From Solirubrobacter sp963736505 (GTDB lineage Bacteria; Actinomycetota; Thermoleophilia; Solirubrobacterales; Solirubrobacteraceae): a stretch of 64,000 nt of DNA. Below, in pieces: positions 26,018 to 35,176 of the stretch; position 1 is the stretch's first letter, and every line of letters begins with the position of its first letter. The stretch covers positions 248,001 to 312,000 of the forward strand of contig CAVTOZ010000002.1 of the NCBI GenBank assembly GCA_963736505.1, read 5' to 3'. The translations under genes were made by a program, and so were the position numbers. The notes below the pieces were generated by a model. That model was not told the DNA's origin and searched no databases. It was given only the letters and a program-made list of their open reading frames with translations.

Positions 26018-26622
26018 GCGTCATACAGCTCCTTGAGCGTGGCGAGGTCCTTGAGGCCGCGCGAGCGCAGCTGGTAGAGGTTGGGAAGGCTGACTGCGAG
26101 CTCGGCCGCGATCTCCTCGGCGGGCACGCCGTCGAGCGAGCGCTCGATCACGGTGCGCTGACGGGAGTTCTGCATCCGCGGCAGGCCCCACGCGACGAAG
26201 TCGCGCGCGCCGGCGCGCTCGTCCTCGCGCCGGTGCTCCTGGTGGGCGACCGCGCTCCATCGGTACTCGGCCGCCTCGTCGAGCGCGGTCTCCCGCGCCG
26301 AGCGGCGCGCCGCCTCGCGCTGCACGTCGGTGACGGCGAAGCCGGCGCACGTGCGGACCGCGTTGACCCACTCGCCCATGCTCACGCCGTCGAACGTCGA
26401 GACCATGTTGCGCCAGACCTTCACGATCGCCCGCTGGACGGCGTCGTCGCGCTCCTGCGGCGAGAGGCGGCCGCGGGCCTGGAGCGCGACGAACCCGGCG
26501 ATCCGGTCGAAGTTGGACTCCACCAACCGCTCCCACTCGCGGTGCGCGGCCGCGACGTCGCCCGCGTCACGGGACGCGACGAACCGCCTCAGACGCTCCT
26601 CGTCGTGCTTGGTCACCGTCAT
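26014..26622 (-). CDS. ECF-like sigma-70 family factor
   Basis: 202 aa from ATG 26622 (a GTG at 26643 would add 7). Region 2: WERLVESNFDRIAGFVALQA, RDDAVQRAIVKVWRNM, GEWVNAVRTCAGFAVTDV. Region 4: RQRTVIERSLDGVPAEEIAAELAVSLPNLYQLRSRG with a clear HTH. The upstream Cys-rich gene overlaps its start by about 55 bases. Likely directs RNA polymerase to a small stress regulon. Confidence 0.8.
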   Translation of the reverse strand: MTVTKHDEERLRRFVASRDAGDVAAAHREWERLVESNFDRIAGFVALQARGRLSPQERDDAVQRAIVKVWRNMVSTFDGVSMGEWVNAVRTCAGFAVTDVQREAARRSARETALDEAAEYRWSAVAHQEHRREDERAGARDFVAWGLPRMQNSRQRTVIERSLDGVPAEEIAAELAVSLPNLYQLRSRGLKDLATLKELYDA

Positions 26623-27091
26623 CGGGTCGCTCGCCGGCGCCACGATCTGACATGGTCGTCCATTGCGGCAGGTCGCACCCGCACAGCGGGCACGCCGCCG
26701 GGAACCGCCCGCCGCGGCGGACCATCAGCCAGAAGCCCGCGCTCCCGTCGGTCAGCCGAGCGCGGCAGCCCGTGCACGTCGTGGTCGCGGTGCCGCCGGG
26801 CGACGGCTCGAGCTCACGCACGTCACCGGGGAGCCAGATGCGGCGGTAGCCGACGGCGGCGGCCCAGTCGGTCAGCGCGTCCCGGTGCGACGGAGCGTCG
26901 CCCGCGACCACGTCCACGATCACCTCGCCGGCGACGTCGTCGTCACGCAGCACGGTCAGGTCCGCGATGGCGAAGCCCGCGCGACCCCGCGCCTGCAGCA
27001 GCGTCTGAAGCGGCCCGGAGGACGCGAGCCACGGCGTCCAGTCGACGAGGCGGACACCGTGGGCGCGGACGGTGGCACGGAAGTCGGGCAC
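26567..27091 (-). CDS. unrecognised protein with two CxxC pairs
   Basis: 174 aa, GTG start. An alpha/beta-looking N-terminal part (RATVRAHGVRLVDWTPWL, DVVAGDAPSHRDALTDWAAAVGY) is followed by TTTCTGCRARL and FPAACPLCGCDLPQW, a likely zinc ribbon (CxxC...CxxC). The last 30 residues are charged and overlap the sigma gene, so they may not be conserved. No function assigned; position suggests a link to sigma control. Confidence 0.55.
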   Translation of the reverse strand: MPDFRATVRAHGVRLVDWTPWLASSGPLQTLLQARGRAGFAIADLTVLRDDDVAGEVIVDVVAGDAPSHRDALTDWAAAVGYRRIWLPGDVRELEPSPGGTATTTCTGCRARLTDGSAGFWLMVRRGGRFPAACPLCGCDLPQWTTMSDRGAGERPDDGDQARRGASEAVRRVP

Positions 27092-27201
27092 GGTGTTCTC
27101 TGGGTCGGGCGTTCATGCGCCGGCCTGACGGCGGGACCGGCGAACTGCGCGATAAGGAGGAGCACGAGCGGGGCGGCCTCCGAGAGACGATCACCGGGTC
27201 C

Positions 27202-27253
27202 GGGGGGTGGGTGACATTTGTTCGCCAGGAGCGAGGAAACGTGGGGAACCCCC
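27202..27253. repeat. hairpin repeat, copy 1
   Basis: Shares a 24-base identical core (27211-27234) with copy 2. Arms GGGGGTG-type and ACCCCC flank a central TTTGTTCGC stem whose right arm is imperfect here (GCGAGGAAA). Lies 111-162 bases upstream of the Cys-rich gene start. Confidence 0.6.
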
Positions 27254-27314
27254 ACTCCGCCGGGCGAAGATGATCGCGCGACCGTCGCGCACCGCGATCG
27301 GCTCGCGAGATCGC

Positions 27315-27365
27315 GGGGGTGTGTGACATTTGTTCGCCAGGAGCGAACAAACGTGACGCACCCCC
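27315..27365. repeat. hairpin repeat, copy 2
   Basis: Central arms TTTGTTCGC (27329-27337) and GCGAACAAA (27343-27351) pair perfectly across CAGGA. Outer GGGGGTG (27315-27321) pairs with CACCCCC (27359-27365), giving a long interrupted stem. The core is identical to copy 1, 112 bases away. Confidence 0.65.
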
Positions 27366-27463
27366 CGAGGGTGACCTACATTTGCGGCCTGTGAGGCCCC
27401 TTTCGTAGGGCACCCCCCTTGCGACGGCCGACTCCAAACGGACCCGCCTCCTTACCAGCGCAG

Positions 27464-27594
27464 TTCGCCGGCGCAACGAGGCGCGACGAAGACGCGCCCT
27501 CGGCGTTCGCCGGCGCAACAAGGCGCGCCGCCGGCGCGGGCGCAACAAGGTGCGCCGCGGGCGCCCGCGCAACAAGGCGCGCCGCGGGCGCGCC
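27464..27594. repeat. 27-bp tandem minisatellite
   Basis: CGCAACAAGG recurs at 27514, 27541 and 27568, exactly 27 bases apart, each followed by a GCGCCG-rich tail. A degenerate unit with CGCAACGAGG begins at 27472. All frames are open through it because of base composition, giving Ala/Arg/Cys-rich reading; I do not treat it as coding. Confidence 0.7.
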
Positions 27595-27612
27595 GAAGAC
27601 GCGCGCGAAGTC

Positions 27613-28725
27613 CTAGAGCCCCGGCGGGTGCCGGGCCACGAAGCCCGCGGTCGAGCGCATCGCGCTCGTCCACCGGGTCCCGCCGCCTGACAGGGCGCTG
27701 GTGTCGTAGCGCCGGCCGTCGACGATCATGAAGGCGTGGCCCGCGTTCGCGTAGACCGTGATCCGGCGCCCGGGGCCCGGCTCGCCCCAGCTCTCGAAGC
27801 CCGTGGAGTCCAGCGGGCTCGACAGCAGCCCGCCCGCGGCGAGCGCGTAGCTGACCGAGCCCGAGCAGTCGTAGCCGCCGACCGCGCCGCCGTGACCGCC
27901 GCCCCACACGTACGGCGTGGTCGCGATCTGGTTCGCGGCCGCGACCACGCGCCCGACGACGTCGCCGCCTGAGCCCGTGAACGTGCGCGGGGCCGCCGTG
28001 GTGACGGTCGAGGCGTTCATCGCCGCGCGCGCGGCGGCCGCCTGCGCGCGCTCGACCTTCGCGATCTTCGCGCGCACGGCGACGAGCCTGGCCGCGACGC
28101 CGTCGCGCACCCGGAGCTGCGACTCCTCGCGGCGCAGCAGCGCGGTGCGCACCACGTACGCCTCGTTCGCGTCGGCGACCGCGGCCTTGGCGAGCACGCT
28201 GTAGCGGTCGCGCAGCCCGTTGAGCTGCTTCGCCTGCGTCTGCGTCTGCACGCGCGCGTCGCGCGTGATGTCGAGGATGCTCGCGTTGCGGCGCGCGACA
28301 CGGCGGAAGAACTCGACGCGCTCGATCAGGTCGGCGAACCCGTCCGCGTTCATCACGACCCCGACGAAGCTCGGCGTGCCGTCCTTGTAGCTGGAGACGA
28401 GGTTCTGGGCGAGCAGCTTTTCGGCCTTCGCCTCCTTGCGCTCGAGCTTGGTCAGGTGGACCCGCGCGCGAACGAGCTCGGTCTGCGTGTCGTCGAGCTG
28501 CGTCTGGCGCGTGTTCGCGCGCGCCTGCAGCACGTTCAGCCGCGCCTGCGCGCTCGCGAGGCCCTCGCGCGTGGCGGCGATCTTGCTCTCCTCGGCGGCG
28601 ACCGCGGCCTTCAGCCTCGCCGCCGCGGCGCGCTGGCCGGACAGGCCCTGGCCCTGCGCCGTCGCGCCCGCGCCGCCGGCGAGCAGCGCGACGAGGGCGA
28701 GCGGAAGCAGACGGCGGATCACCAC
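27613..28725 (-). CDS. secreted NlpC/P60 peptidoglycan hydrolase with coiled-coil N-terminus
   Basis: 370 aa. Signal peptide (RRLLPLALVALLAGGAGATA), then about 200 residues of coiled coil (KAAVAAEESKIAATREGL, LTKLERKEAKAEKLLAQN, VRAKIAKVERAQAAAA) of the PcsB/RipA regulatory type. The C-terminal domain has YVWGGGHGGAVGGYDCSGSVSYAL (catalytic Cys) and NAGHAFMIVDGRRYD (His). It likely cuts D-Glu-DAP cross-peptide bonds during cell division. Starts at one of two adjacent GTGs (28725/28722). The minisatellite follows its stop. Confidence 0.9.
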   Translation of the reverse strand: MVIRRLLPLALVALLAGGAGATAQGQGLSGQRAAAARLKAAVAAEESKIAATREGLASAQARLNVLQARANTRQTQLDDTQTELVRARVHLTKLERKEAKAEKLLAQNLVSSYKDGTPSFVGVVMNADGFADLIERVEFFRRVARRNASILDITRDARVQTQTQAKQLNGLRDRYSVLAKAAVADANEAYVVRTALLRREESQLRVRDGVAARLVAVRAKIAKVERAQAAAARAAMNASTVTTAAPRTFTGSGGDVVGRVVAAANQIATTPYVWGGGHGGAVGGYDCSGSVSYALAAGGLLSSPLDSTGFESWGEPGPGRRITVYANAGHAFMIVDGRRYDTSALSGGGTRWTSAMRSTAGFVARHPPGL

Positions 28726-28826
28726 GACGGCGGCCGACCCTAGTAGCTCTCGCCCGGATCCCCTCCAGCTGCAATCGATCGTGCAGAACGGCTCGCGCGA
28801 AGTTCCCGCCCTGTACAAGAGGGGGC

Positions 28827-31541
28827 ATGGAGTTCGGCATCCTCGGCCCGCTGCGGGTGGTCGGACCCGACGGGCCCGTGCCCCTGAAGGCGCCCAAGCA
28901 GCGCGCGCTGCTCGGGATGCTGCTGCTCAACCACCGCGAGGACGTCAGCGCCACCCGGCTCGTCGACGCGCTGTGGGACCACGATCCGCCGGCCACCGCG
29001 ACCAAGGTGATCCAGGTCTACGTCTCCCAGCTGCGCCGCGCGCTCGGCGATGCGAGTCCGATCGTCACACGCCCGTCCGGCTACGGCGTCGAGCTCGGGC
29101 CGGGGCAGCTGGACCTCGAGCGCTTCGAGACGCTGCTCGCGCGCGCGCGCGACGCGAAGGACCGTCCCGCGGAGGCCGCCGCCCTGCTCGACGAGGCGCT
29201 GGCGCTGTTCCGCGGCGACCCGCTCGCCGACGCCCAGCTCTACGGGCCGGCCGCGGTCGAGGCCGACCGGCTCGCGAGCCTGCGGCTCGCGGCGCTGGAG
29301 GACCGGATCGAAGCCGACCTCGCGCTCGGGCGCCACGCGGCCGCCGTCGCCGAGCTCCAGGCGCTGGCGCAGGAGCACCCGTACCGCGAGCGCCTGCACT
29401 CCCAGCTCGTGCTCGCGCTCTACCGCTCCGGTCGCCAGGCCGACGCGCTCGAGGCCTACCGGCGCGTGCGCACCGCGCTGGTCGAGGAGCTGGGGCTCGA
29501 CCCCGGGCGCGAGCTGCGCCAGCTCGAGGCGGCGATCCTCACGCAGGACCCCTCGCTCGACCTCGCGCCCGCGCCGCGCGCCGCGCAGCTGCCCGTGCCC
29601 GCTACGCCGCTGCTCGGCCGCGAGGACGACCTGGAGGCCGCCGCCGCGATGCTGGCCGAGCCGGGCGTCCGGCTGCTGACGCTCACGGGCCCCGGCGGGA
29701 TCGGCAAGTCGCGCTTCGCGCTCGAGCTCGCCCGCCGGCACGCCGGCGCCCGCTTCGCCGCGCTCGCCGCCGTCGAGGAGCCCGAGCGCGTGATCTCCAC
29801 GCTCGCCCAGGCGCTCGGCGCGCTGGAGACCGAGGACGCGCCGCCGTTCGAGGCGCTCGCGGCGCTGCTGGCGAGCGATCCGTCGCTGGTCGTGATCGAC
29901 AACTTCGAGCAGGTGCTCGACGCGGCGCCGGAGCTCTCGCGCCTGCTCGCCGCCGCGCCCGGCCTGCAGCTCGTCGTGACCAGCCGCGCGCCGCTGCGGA
30001 TCGGCGGCGAGCACGAGCTGGCGATCCCGCCGCTTGCGCGCGCCGACGCGATCGAGCTGTTCGTCCGCCGCGCCCGCGCGCTCGACCCGCGCGCGGAGAT
30101 CGATCGCGAGCCCGTCGCCGAGATCTGCGAGCGGCTCGACCGCCTCCCGCTCGCGATCGAGCTCGCCGCCGCGCGCACCAAGGTGCTCTCGCCCGCGGCG
30201 ATCCTGGAGCGGCTCGGCCGCCGCCTGGACCTGCTCACCAGCGCCCCCCGTGACGCACCGCAGCGTCAGCGCACGCTGCGCGCCGCGATCGGCTGGAGCT
30301 ACGACCTGCTCGACGCGCCCGGGCAGGAGCTGTTCCCGCGCCTGGGCGTGTTCGCCGGCGGCTGGACGATCGAGGCCGCCGAGGTCGCGTTCGGCGCCGA
30401 CGCGCTCGACGGCATCGCCGCGCTCGCCGACCAGAGCCTGCTCACGCACGTCGACGGGCGCTTCGGGATGCTCGAGACGGTGCGCGAGTACGCGCTCGAG
30501 CAGCTCGGCGAGCGCGGCGCGATCGAGGACGCGCGCCGCCGCCACGCGCGCGCCTTCGCGACGCTGCTGGCGGGGGCGCACGACAGCATCCGCGGGCCTG
30601 AGGCGCCGGTCTGGCTCGCGCGGCTCGACGCCGAGCGCGACAACGTCCACGCCGCGATCGAGTTCGCCGTCGCCGACGGCGACGCCGACACCGCGCTCCG
30701 GCTCGTCGCCGGCGTCTGGCGCCACTGGCTCGAGCGCGGCGCGCTGACGGAGGGCCGGGCACTGGCGGCGAGCGCGCTCGCGCTCGCGGGCGGCCCGCCC
30801 GAGGAGCGCCAGCGCGCGCTCAACGGCGCCGGCGCACTCGCCGGCGAGCAGGGCGACTTCGACGCCGCGCGCGAGCTGCTCGAGCAGGCGCTCGAGACGG
30901 GCACGCCGGCGGGCGCGGCCCGCGCGCGCGGCAACCTCGGCAATCTCGCGCTCTTCGCCGGCGACCACGCGACCGCGGCGCGCCACTACGAGCACGCGCT
31001 GGCGTTCTGGCGCGACTATGGCGACGACTGGGGTGTGAGCCTGATGCTCGAGAACCTCGCGATCACGCACAACGCGCTCGGCGATCGCGAGCGGGCGCTG
31101 ACGCTGCTGCGCGAGGGCCTCACGTACGCGCGCGTGCTCGGCGACCCGCTCCATATCGCCTCGACGCTGCGCACGCTGGCGCGCGTCGAGCTCGGCGGCG
31201 ACGGCAACCGAGCGGAGCCGCTGGCGCTGCTGCACGAGTGCCTCGCGCTGGTTCGCGACCTGGACAATCGGCGAGGCATCGCGGAGACGCTCGAGACGCT
31301 CGCGGCGGTCGCGGAGCCTGAAGTGGGCGCGCGGCTGCTCGGCGCCGCCGAGGCGGCGCGCGCCCCGATCGGCGCGGTCCGCCATCGCGACGAGGACGCC
31401 TGGGTGGAGCGCACGCGCGCCCGGCTGCGCGCTGCGCTCGGTGACGACGGGTTCGCCGCCGCCCTCGCGCGCGGTCACCGGATGAGCCTCACCGACGCGA
31501 TCGCCGCGGCGCTCGCGCTGCAAGATCCGACAGCATCCTGA
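28827..31541 (+). CDS. AfsR/SARP-like regulator: BTAD, NB-ARC-type ATPase, TPR
   Basis: 904 aa. N-terminal winged helix (FGILGPLRVVGPDGPVPLKA, IQVYVSQLRRALGD), BTAD helices (ADLALGRHAAAVAELQALA, YRSGRQADALEAYRRVRTAL), then an ATPase with Walker A TGPGGIGKSRFAL and Walker B LVVIDNFEQVL, and TPR-like repeats to the end (ARGNLGNLALFAGDHATAARHYEHAL). Such proteins activate secondary-metabolism or stress genes. ATG lies 7 bases after TACAAG, with a G-rich stretch between. No biosynthetic cluster is adjacent, so the target is unknown; NlpC/P60 is divergent. Confidence 0.9.
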   Translation: MEFGILGPLRVVGPDGPVPLKAPKQRALLGMLLLNHREDVSATRLVDALWDHDPPATATKVIQVYVSQLRRALGDASPIVTRPSGYGVELGPGQLDLERFETLLARARDAKDRPAEAAALLDEALALFRGDPLADAQLYGPAAVEADRLASLRLAALEDRIEADLALGRHAAAVAELQALAQEHPYRERLHSQLVLALYRSGRQADALEAYRRVRTALVEELGLDPGRELRQLEAAILTQDPSLDLAPAPRAAQLPVPATPLLGREDDLEAAAAMLAEPGVRLLTLTGPGGIGKSRFALELARRHAGARFAALAAVEEPERVISTLAQALGALETEDAPPFEALAALLASDPSLVVIDNFEQVLDAAPELSRLLAAAPGLQLVVTSRAPLRIGGEHELAIPPLARADAIELFVRRARALDPRAEIDREPVAEICERLDRLPLAIELAAARTKVLSPAAILERLGRRLDLLTSAPRDAPQRQRTLRAAIGWSYDLLDAPGQELFPRLGVFAGGWTIEAAEVAFGADALDGIAALADQSLLTHVDGRFGMLETVREYALEQLGERGAIEDARRRHARAFATLLAGAHDSIRGPEAPVWLARLDAERDNVHAAIEFAVADGDADTALRLVAGVWRHWLERGALTEGRALAASALALAGGPPEERQRALNGAGALAGEQGDFDAARELLEQALETGTPAGAARARGNLGNLALFAGDHATAARHYEHALAFWRDYGDDWGVSLMLENLAITHNALGDRERALTLLREGLTYARVLGDPLHIASTLRTLARVELGGDGNRAEPLALLHECLALVRDLDNRRGIAETLETLAAVAEPEVGARLLGAAEAARAPIGAVRHRDEDAWVERTRARLRAALGDDGFAAALARGHRMSLTDAIAAALALQDPTAS

Positions 31542-31598
31542 CGAGGAACCGACGGATGTCTTAGTTGACGCGCACGGCAGCTTCTGCCATGTTCAACC

Positions 31599-31621
31599 CA
31601 GGTGTCCCTCACGGACGCCTG
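31599..31621. terminator. hairpin between AfsR-like gene and LVIVD operon
   Basis: CAGGTGTCC (31599-31607) and GGACGCCTG (31613-31621) pair with one G-U across five bases. It is 58 bases after the AfsR-like stop and 53 before the next ATG. No U-run, so it may be a terminator or a 5'-leader element. Confidence 0.4.
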
Positions 31622-31673
31622 TCGGTCGTCGGGTCGTTGTACCAGTTAGAGGGCCACCAAGGAGGGGGAGGGC

Positions 31674-33999
31674 ATGCGAGTCAAGACTCGTGTGGCGGTC
31701 GTCGCGGCCGTCACCATATTCGGGGTCCCGCTGGGGACTTCGGGGGCGGCGTTCGCCGCCGATCCGCCGATCCCGCTCGGGCCTGTGACCGCGCAGACGG
31801 TCGCCACGCTGCAGGCCGCCGCGACCACCGCGGCCACGGCATCCACGGACGCCGCGCGCGACGCGGCGACGGCCGGAGTCGCGCTCGACGCGGCCAAGGC
31901 CGCCGCGACCGCCGCCGCCCAGGCCGCCGCCGCTGCCGCCGCCAAGGCCGCGCAGACCAACGACCCGGCCGACATCGCCGCCGCGGCCGCCGCCCAGGCC
32001 GCCGCCGCGAACGCCGCCGCCGCGCAGGCCACCGCGCAGACGACCTTCGACGCCAAGACCGCCGCCGCCGCCGCGGCCGCCGCCGCCGCCACCGCCGCGG
32101 CCGACACGGCGTCGAAAGAGGCCACCTCCTTCGCCCGTAAGAACGGCGGCACCTCGGCCGAGGGCACGCCGACCGTCCTGGCGGACACCGACCCGTTCCC
32201 GGACAACGCGCTGCACAGCGACAACATCAGCGTCGTCAGCCACGTGCGCGGCGGCTTCAGCACCAGCGCGGCCGGCAAGACCTGCCCGGCGTTCAACCCG
32301 ACCAAGTGCCCGGGCTTCTCGTCGCTGAACTTCGTCCACTTCGAGAACCTCGGCTACGACGTGATGGTCGCCAACGGCACCGCGGGCCTGTCGATCTGGT
32401 CGCTCAAGGACCCGGCCCACCCGACCGTACATCTCGCAGGTCGGCATCGGCGCGCTCGGCACCGCCGCCAACACGACGCTGTCCCAGTTCTGGGAGGGCG
32501 AGAACATGACGACCGACAGCCGTCGCAAGCTCGTGTTCCTCTCGCGCGACCAGGGCACGAAGGGCCAGTTCATCGTCGACATCAAGGATCCGTGGAACCC
32601 GCAGGTCCTCACGTACTCGACGAACCGTCAGGGCCACACCTCGACGTGCATCAACGACTGCCGCTTCCTCTGGTCGGTCGGCGGCGTGACCACGAGCCAG
32701 ACCCTTCCGGCTCCCCCGCCCTCGTCCGTGTCGATCACCGACGTCCGCGACCCGCTGCACCCGTTCGTCTACCCGCTGTTCGGCGCCAACCTGCGCCGCA
32801 CCGGCACGACCGGCGGCTCCACCCACTCCGTCGACGTCGACTTCGACGGCATCGCGTGGGTCTCGGGCAGCTTCGGCGTCCGCGGCTTCTACACCGAGGG
32901 CCTGCACAAGGACCCGGCCACCGGCCAGGACCGCTACGCCACGCCGTACGCGCCGATCGCCTTCGCGGGCGGCCCGATCCTGGGCAACGACACGTTCTCC
33001 GGGCCAGGGTCCGCGTACTCGTTCATGCACAACGCCTACCGCTTCCCGAACCCGCTCGGCGGCAAGCCGGGCGGCGACGTGATGCTGGTCACGAACGAGT
33101 CCAACGACACCAACTGCGCCACCGCGGGCCAGTTCGTCATCGCCTCGCTCGCGGGCACCTACGACGCGACCGACAACCCGACCGCGGCCACCCGGCTGAC
33201 GCGCCTCGCCGCGTACCGCACGTCGGGCCAGCCCGGCGAGTTCCACGGCACGGACCCGACGATCGACCCGCGGACCGGCCAGCCGACCGTCATCGGCGAC
33301 TGCTCGGCGCACTGGTTCACCGTCAAGGGCAACCTCGTCGCGCTCGGCAACTACGAGCAGGGCACGCGGATCCTGGACATCTCGGATCCGACCAACCCGC
33401 AGCAGGTCGGCTGGTACCGCGTCCCGGTCCGCAAGGCTGACCCGAGCGGCGCGCCGGACATCATCTCCAGCGACACCGCCGGCGCCTATTGGCACGACAG
33501 CTACCTGTACGTCGCCGACTACCAGCGCGGCGTCGACGTGCTCAAGTTCACCGGCAGCCCCAAGGGCGAGCCCACGTCGAAGACCTGCTGGAACTCGTGC
33601 GCCGACAACCAGACGATCGAGACGTGGAAGACGAGCACGAACGGCAGCGCCGGCGGCTCGGTCCCGGCGACGCTGGCGCTGACGCTGGGCGCTCCGGCGA
33701 GCTTCGGCACCTTCACGCCGGGCATCGCCGGCAGCTACACGGCCTCGACGACCGCGAACGTGATCAGCACCGCAGGTGACGCCGCGCTGACCTACAGCGA
33801 TCCCGGCCACCTGACCAACGGCGCGTTCTCGCTGCCCGAGGCGCTGACGGTGTCGCTGTCGAAGGCGGCGTGGACCGGCCCGGTCTCCAACGACCCGGTC
33901 GCCGTCACGTTCGGCCAGCACATCGGCGCCAACGACGCGCTGCGCACGGGGTCGTACAGCAAGACCCTGACGTTCACGCTGTCCACCACCAACCCGTAG
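31674..33999 (+). pseudogene. secreted Ala-rich, LVIVD-type repeat protein with a +1 frameshift
   Basis: ATG at 31674 follows a strong ribosome site (AAGGAGGGGG). Signal peptide (VAVVAAVTIFGVPLGTSGAAFA), then about 120 Ala-rich residues of probable coiled coil. The conserved domain begins NISVVSHVRGGFSTSAAGKT. At 32427 an extra G breaks the frame: SLKDPAHPT continues in the next frame as YISQVGIGALGTAAN and runs to 33999. Read through one base, the protein is 774 aa with LVIVD-like beta-propeller segments and a C-terminal Ig-like domain (about 33660-33996). A real mutation or sequencing error are both possible. First of the copper operon; next start is 4 bases after its stop. Confidence 0.8.
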
Positions 34000-34003
34000 G
34001 CCA

Positions 34004-35176
34004 TTGCAGGGCAGGACGACGAGACTTCTGCTGGGCGCGCTCGTCGTCCTGCTCGCCGGCTGCGGCGGGTCCGGCAACGGCTCCAAGCCGGCTGTGACCA
34101 CGGCGCAGATCTGGACCCGTGGGGACGTCTCGTTCGGCGTCCTCGCCCCGCTGTCCGGGCCGCAGGACGCGCGCGGGAAGGATCTCGTCGACGGCGCGAC
34201 GCTCGCCGCCGAGGACCTCAACATCCGCGGCGGCGTGCTCGGCAAGCGCGTCAAGCTCGTCACGCGCGACGACGGCTGCGCTCCGGCGCCCAGCCGCGCG
34301 AGCGCCGAGCAGCTCGAGTCCCAGCCGCTCGGCGGCGTGCTCGGCGGCGTCTGCACGGACGCCGCGAGCGCGGCGGCGCACACGCTCGGCTCCGGGCTGC
34401 CGTTCCTCGTCACCTCGGCGAACTCGCCGCGGATCGTCAGCGCCAAGCGCACGCCGACCGCCTACCTCACCAACGGCACGCCGTACCAGGCGGCGCTCGC
34501 CACGATCCACTTCCTCGTCTTCCGGCAGGCGTCGGCGCTCGCGACGGTCAGCGCGCGCGACAAGGCGTCCAAGGCGCTCGCCGAGCAGGTGCTCGGCCTC
34601 GCCTCGCCGGCGCCCAAGGCGGTGAGCGAGCAGACGCTCGACCCGGCGTCCGCCGACTACGCGCAGATCGCCCGCACGGCGCTCGCCGCCAAGCCCGACA
34701 CCGTCTACTTCGCCGGCCCGGCGGACGCGTCCGGCAAGCTCGCCGCCGCGCTGCACGACGCGGGCTTCGACGGCAGCTTCATCGCCTCGGCCGAGTCGGA
34801 GAGCCCCGCCTTCATCGCCGCCGCCGGCGCCGGCGCCGAGGGCGCGTTCGTGATCGCGCCCGCCAGCCCGCAGAACCTGCCCGACGCGGCGGCCTGGACG
34901 AAGCGCTTCACGCAGCGCTTCAAGCGCGCGCCCGGCCGTGACGCGATGCTCGCCTACGACGCGCTGCGCGCGCTCGCGCAGGCGGTGACGCAGACCGGCA
35001 AGGTCGACCCGAAGCTCAACAGCGCCGAGCTGCCGAAGCTCGAGGACGGCTACGGCGGCTTCCTCGGCGGCCTGCGGTTCGCCGCCGACCACACGGTCCT
35101 GTTCGACAGCAACATCGCGCTGAAGGTCAGCGGCGGCTCGTTCGCGCTCGCCAGCACGCTGCGCTCGGCGGGCTGA
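34004..35176 (+). CDS. branched-chain amino acid-type ABC solute-binding lipoprotein
   Basis: 390 aa, TTG start. Lipobox LLAGC after LLLGALVVLL, so it is a surface lipoprotein. Type I periplasmic-binding fold: SFGVLAPLSGPQDARGKDLVDGATLAAEDLN, GGVLGKRVKLVTRDDGCAP, VTSANSPRIVSA, DPASADYAQIARTAL. No permease or ATPase is nearby, so it may serve as a sensor or use a distant transporter. It lies between the LVIVD gene and CopC-CopD. Confidence 0.85.
   Translation: MQGRTTRLLLGALVVLLAGCGGSGNGSKPAVTTAQIWTRGDVSFGVLAPLSGPQDARGKDLVDGATLAAEDLNIRGGVLGKRVKLVTRDDGCAPAPSRASAEQLESQPLGGVLGGVCTDAASAAAHTLGSGLPFLVTSANSPRIVSAKRTPTAYLTNGTPYQAALATIHFLVFRQASALATVSARDKASKALAEQVLGLASPAPKAVSEQTLDPASADYAQIARTALAAKPDTVYFAGPADASGKLAAALHDAGFDGSFIASAESESPAFIAAAGAGAEGAFVIAPASPQNLPDAAAWTKRFTQRFKRAPGRDAMLAYDALRALAQAVTQTGKVDPKLNSAELPKLEDGYGGFLGGLRFAADHTVLFDSNIALKVSGGSFALASTLRSAG

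Larger units (their letters stand above)
27092..27612. other. 521-bp non-coding tract with hairpin and tandem repeats
   Basis: No credible gene on either strand. Bases 27202-27365 contain two copies of a hairpin element, 27366-27420 a weaker GTGAC-ACATTTG-like echo (27369-27387) and C-rich runs, and 27464-27594 a short tandem repeat. It separates the NlpC/P60 stop from the start of the Cys-rich/sigma/HTH operon and so probably contains that operon's promoter and the NlpC terminator. Confidence 0.6.

Noticed and set aside
27329..27351. TTTGTTCGC/GCGAACAAA as an SOS (LexA) box
   Set aside because: LexA sites read GAAC-N4-GTTC; here the halves are in the reverse order, so the match is only superficial.
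27452..27612. C-terminal GAPCCAGAR-type repeat extension of a minus-strand frame
   Set aside because: It belongs to a frame different from the NlpC/P60 protein and arises from the minisatellite.
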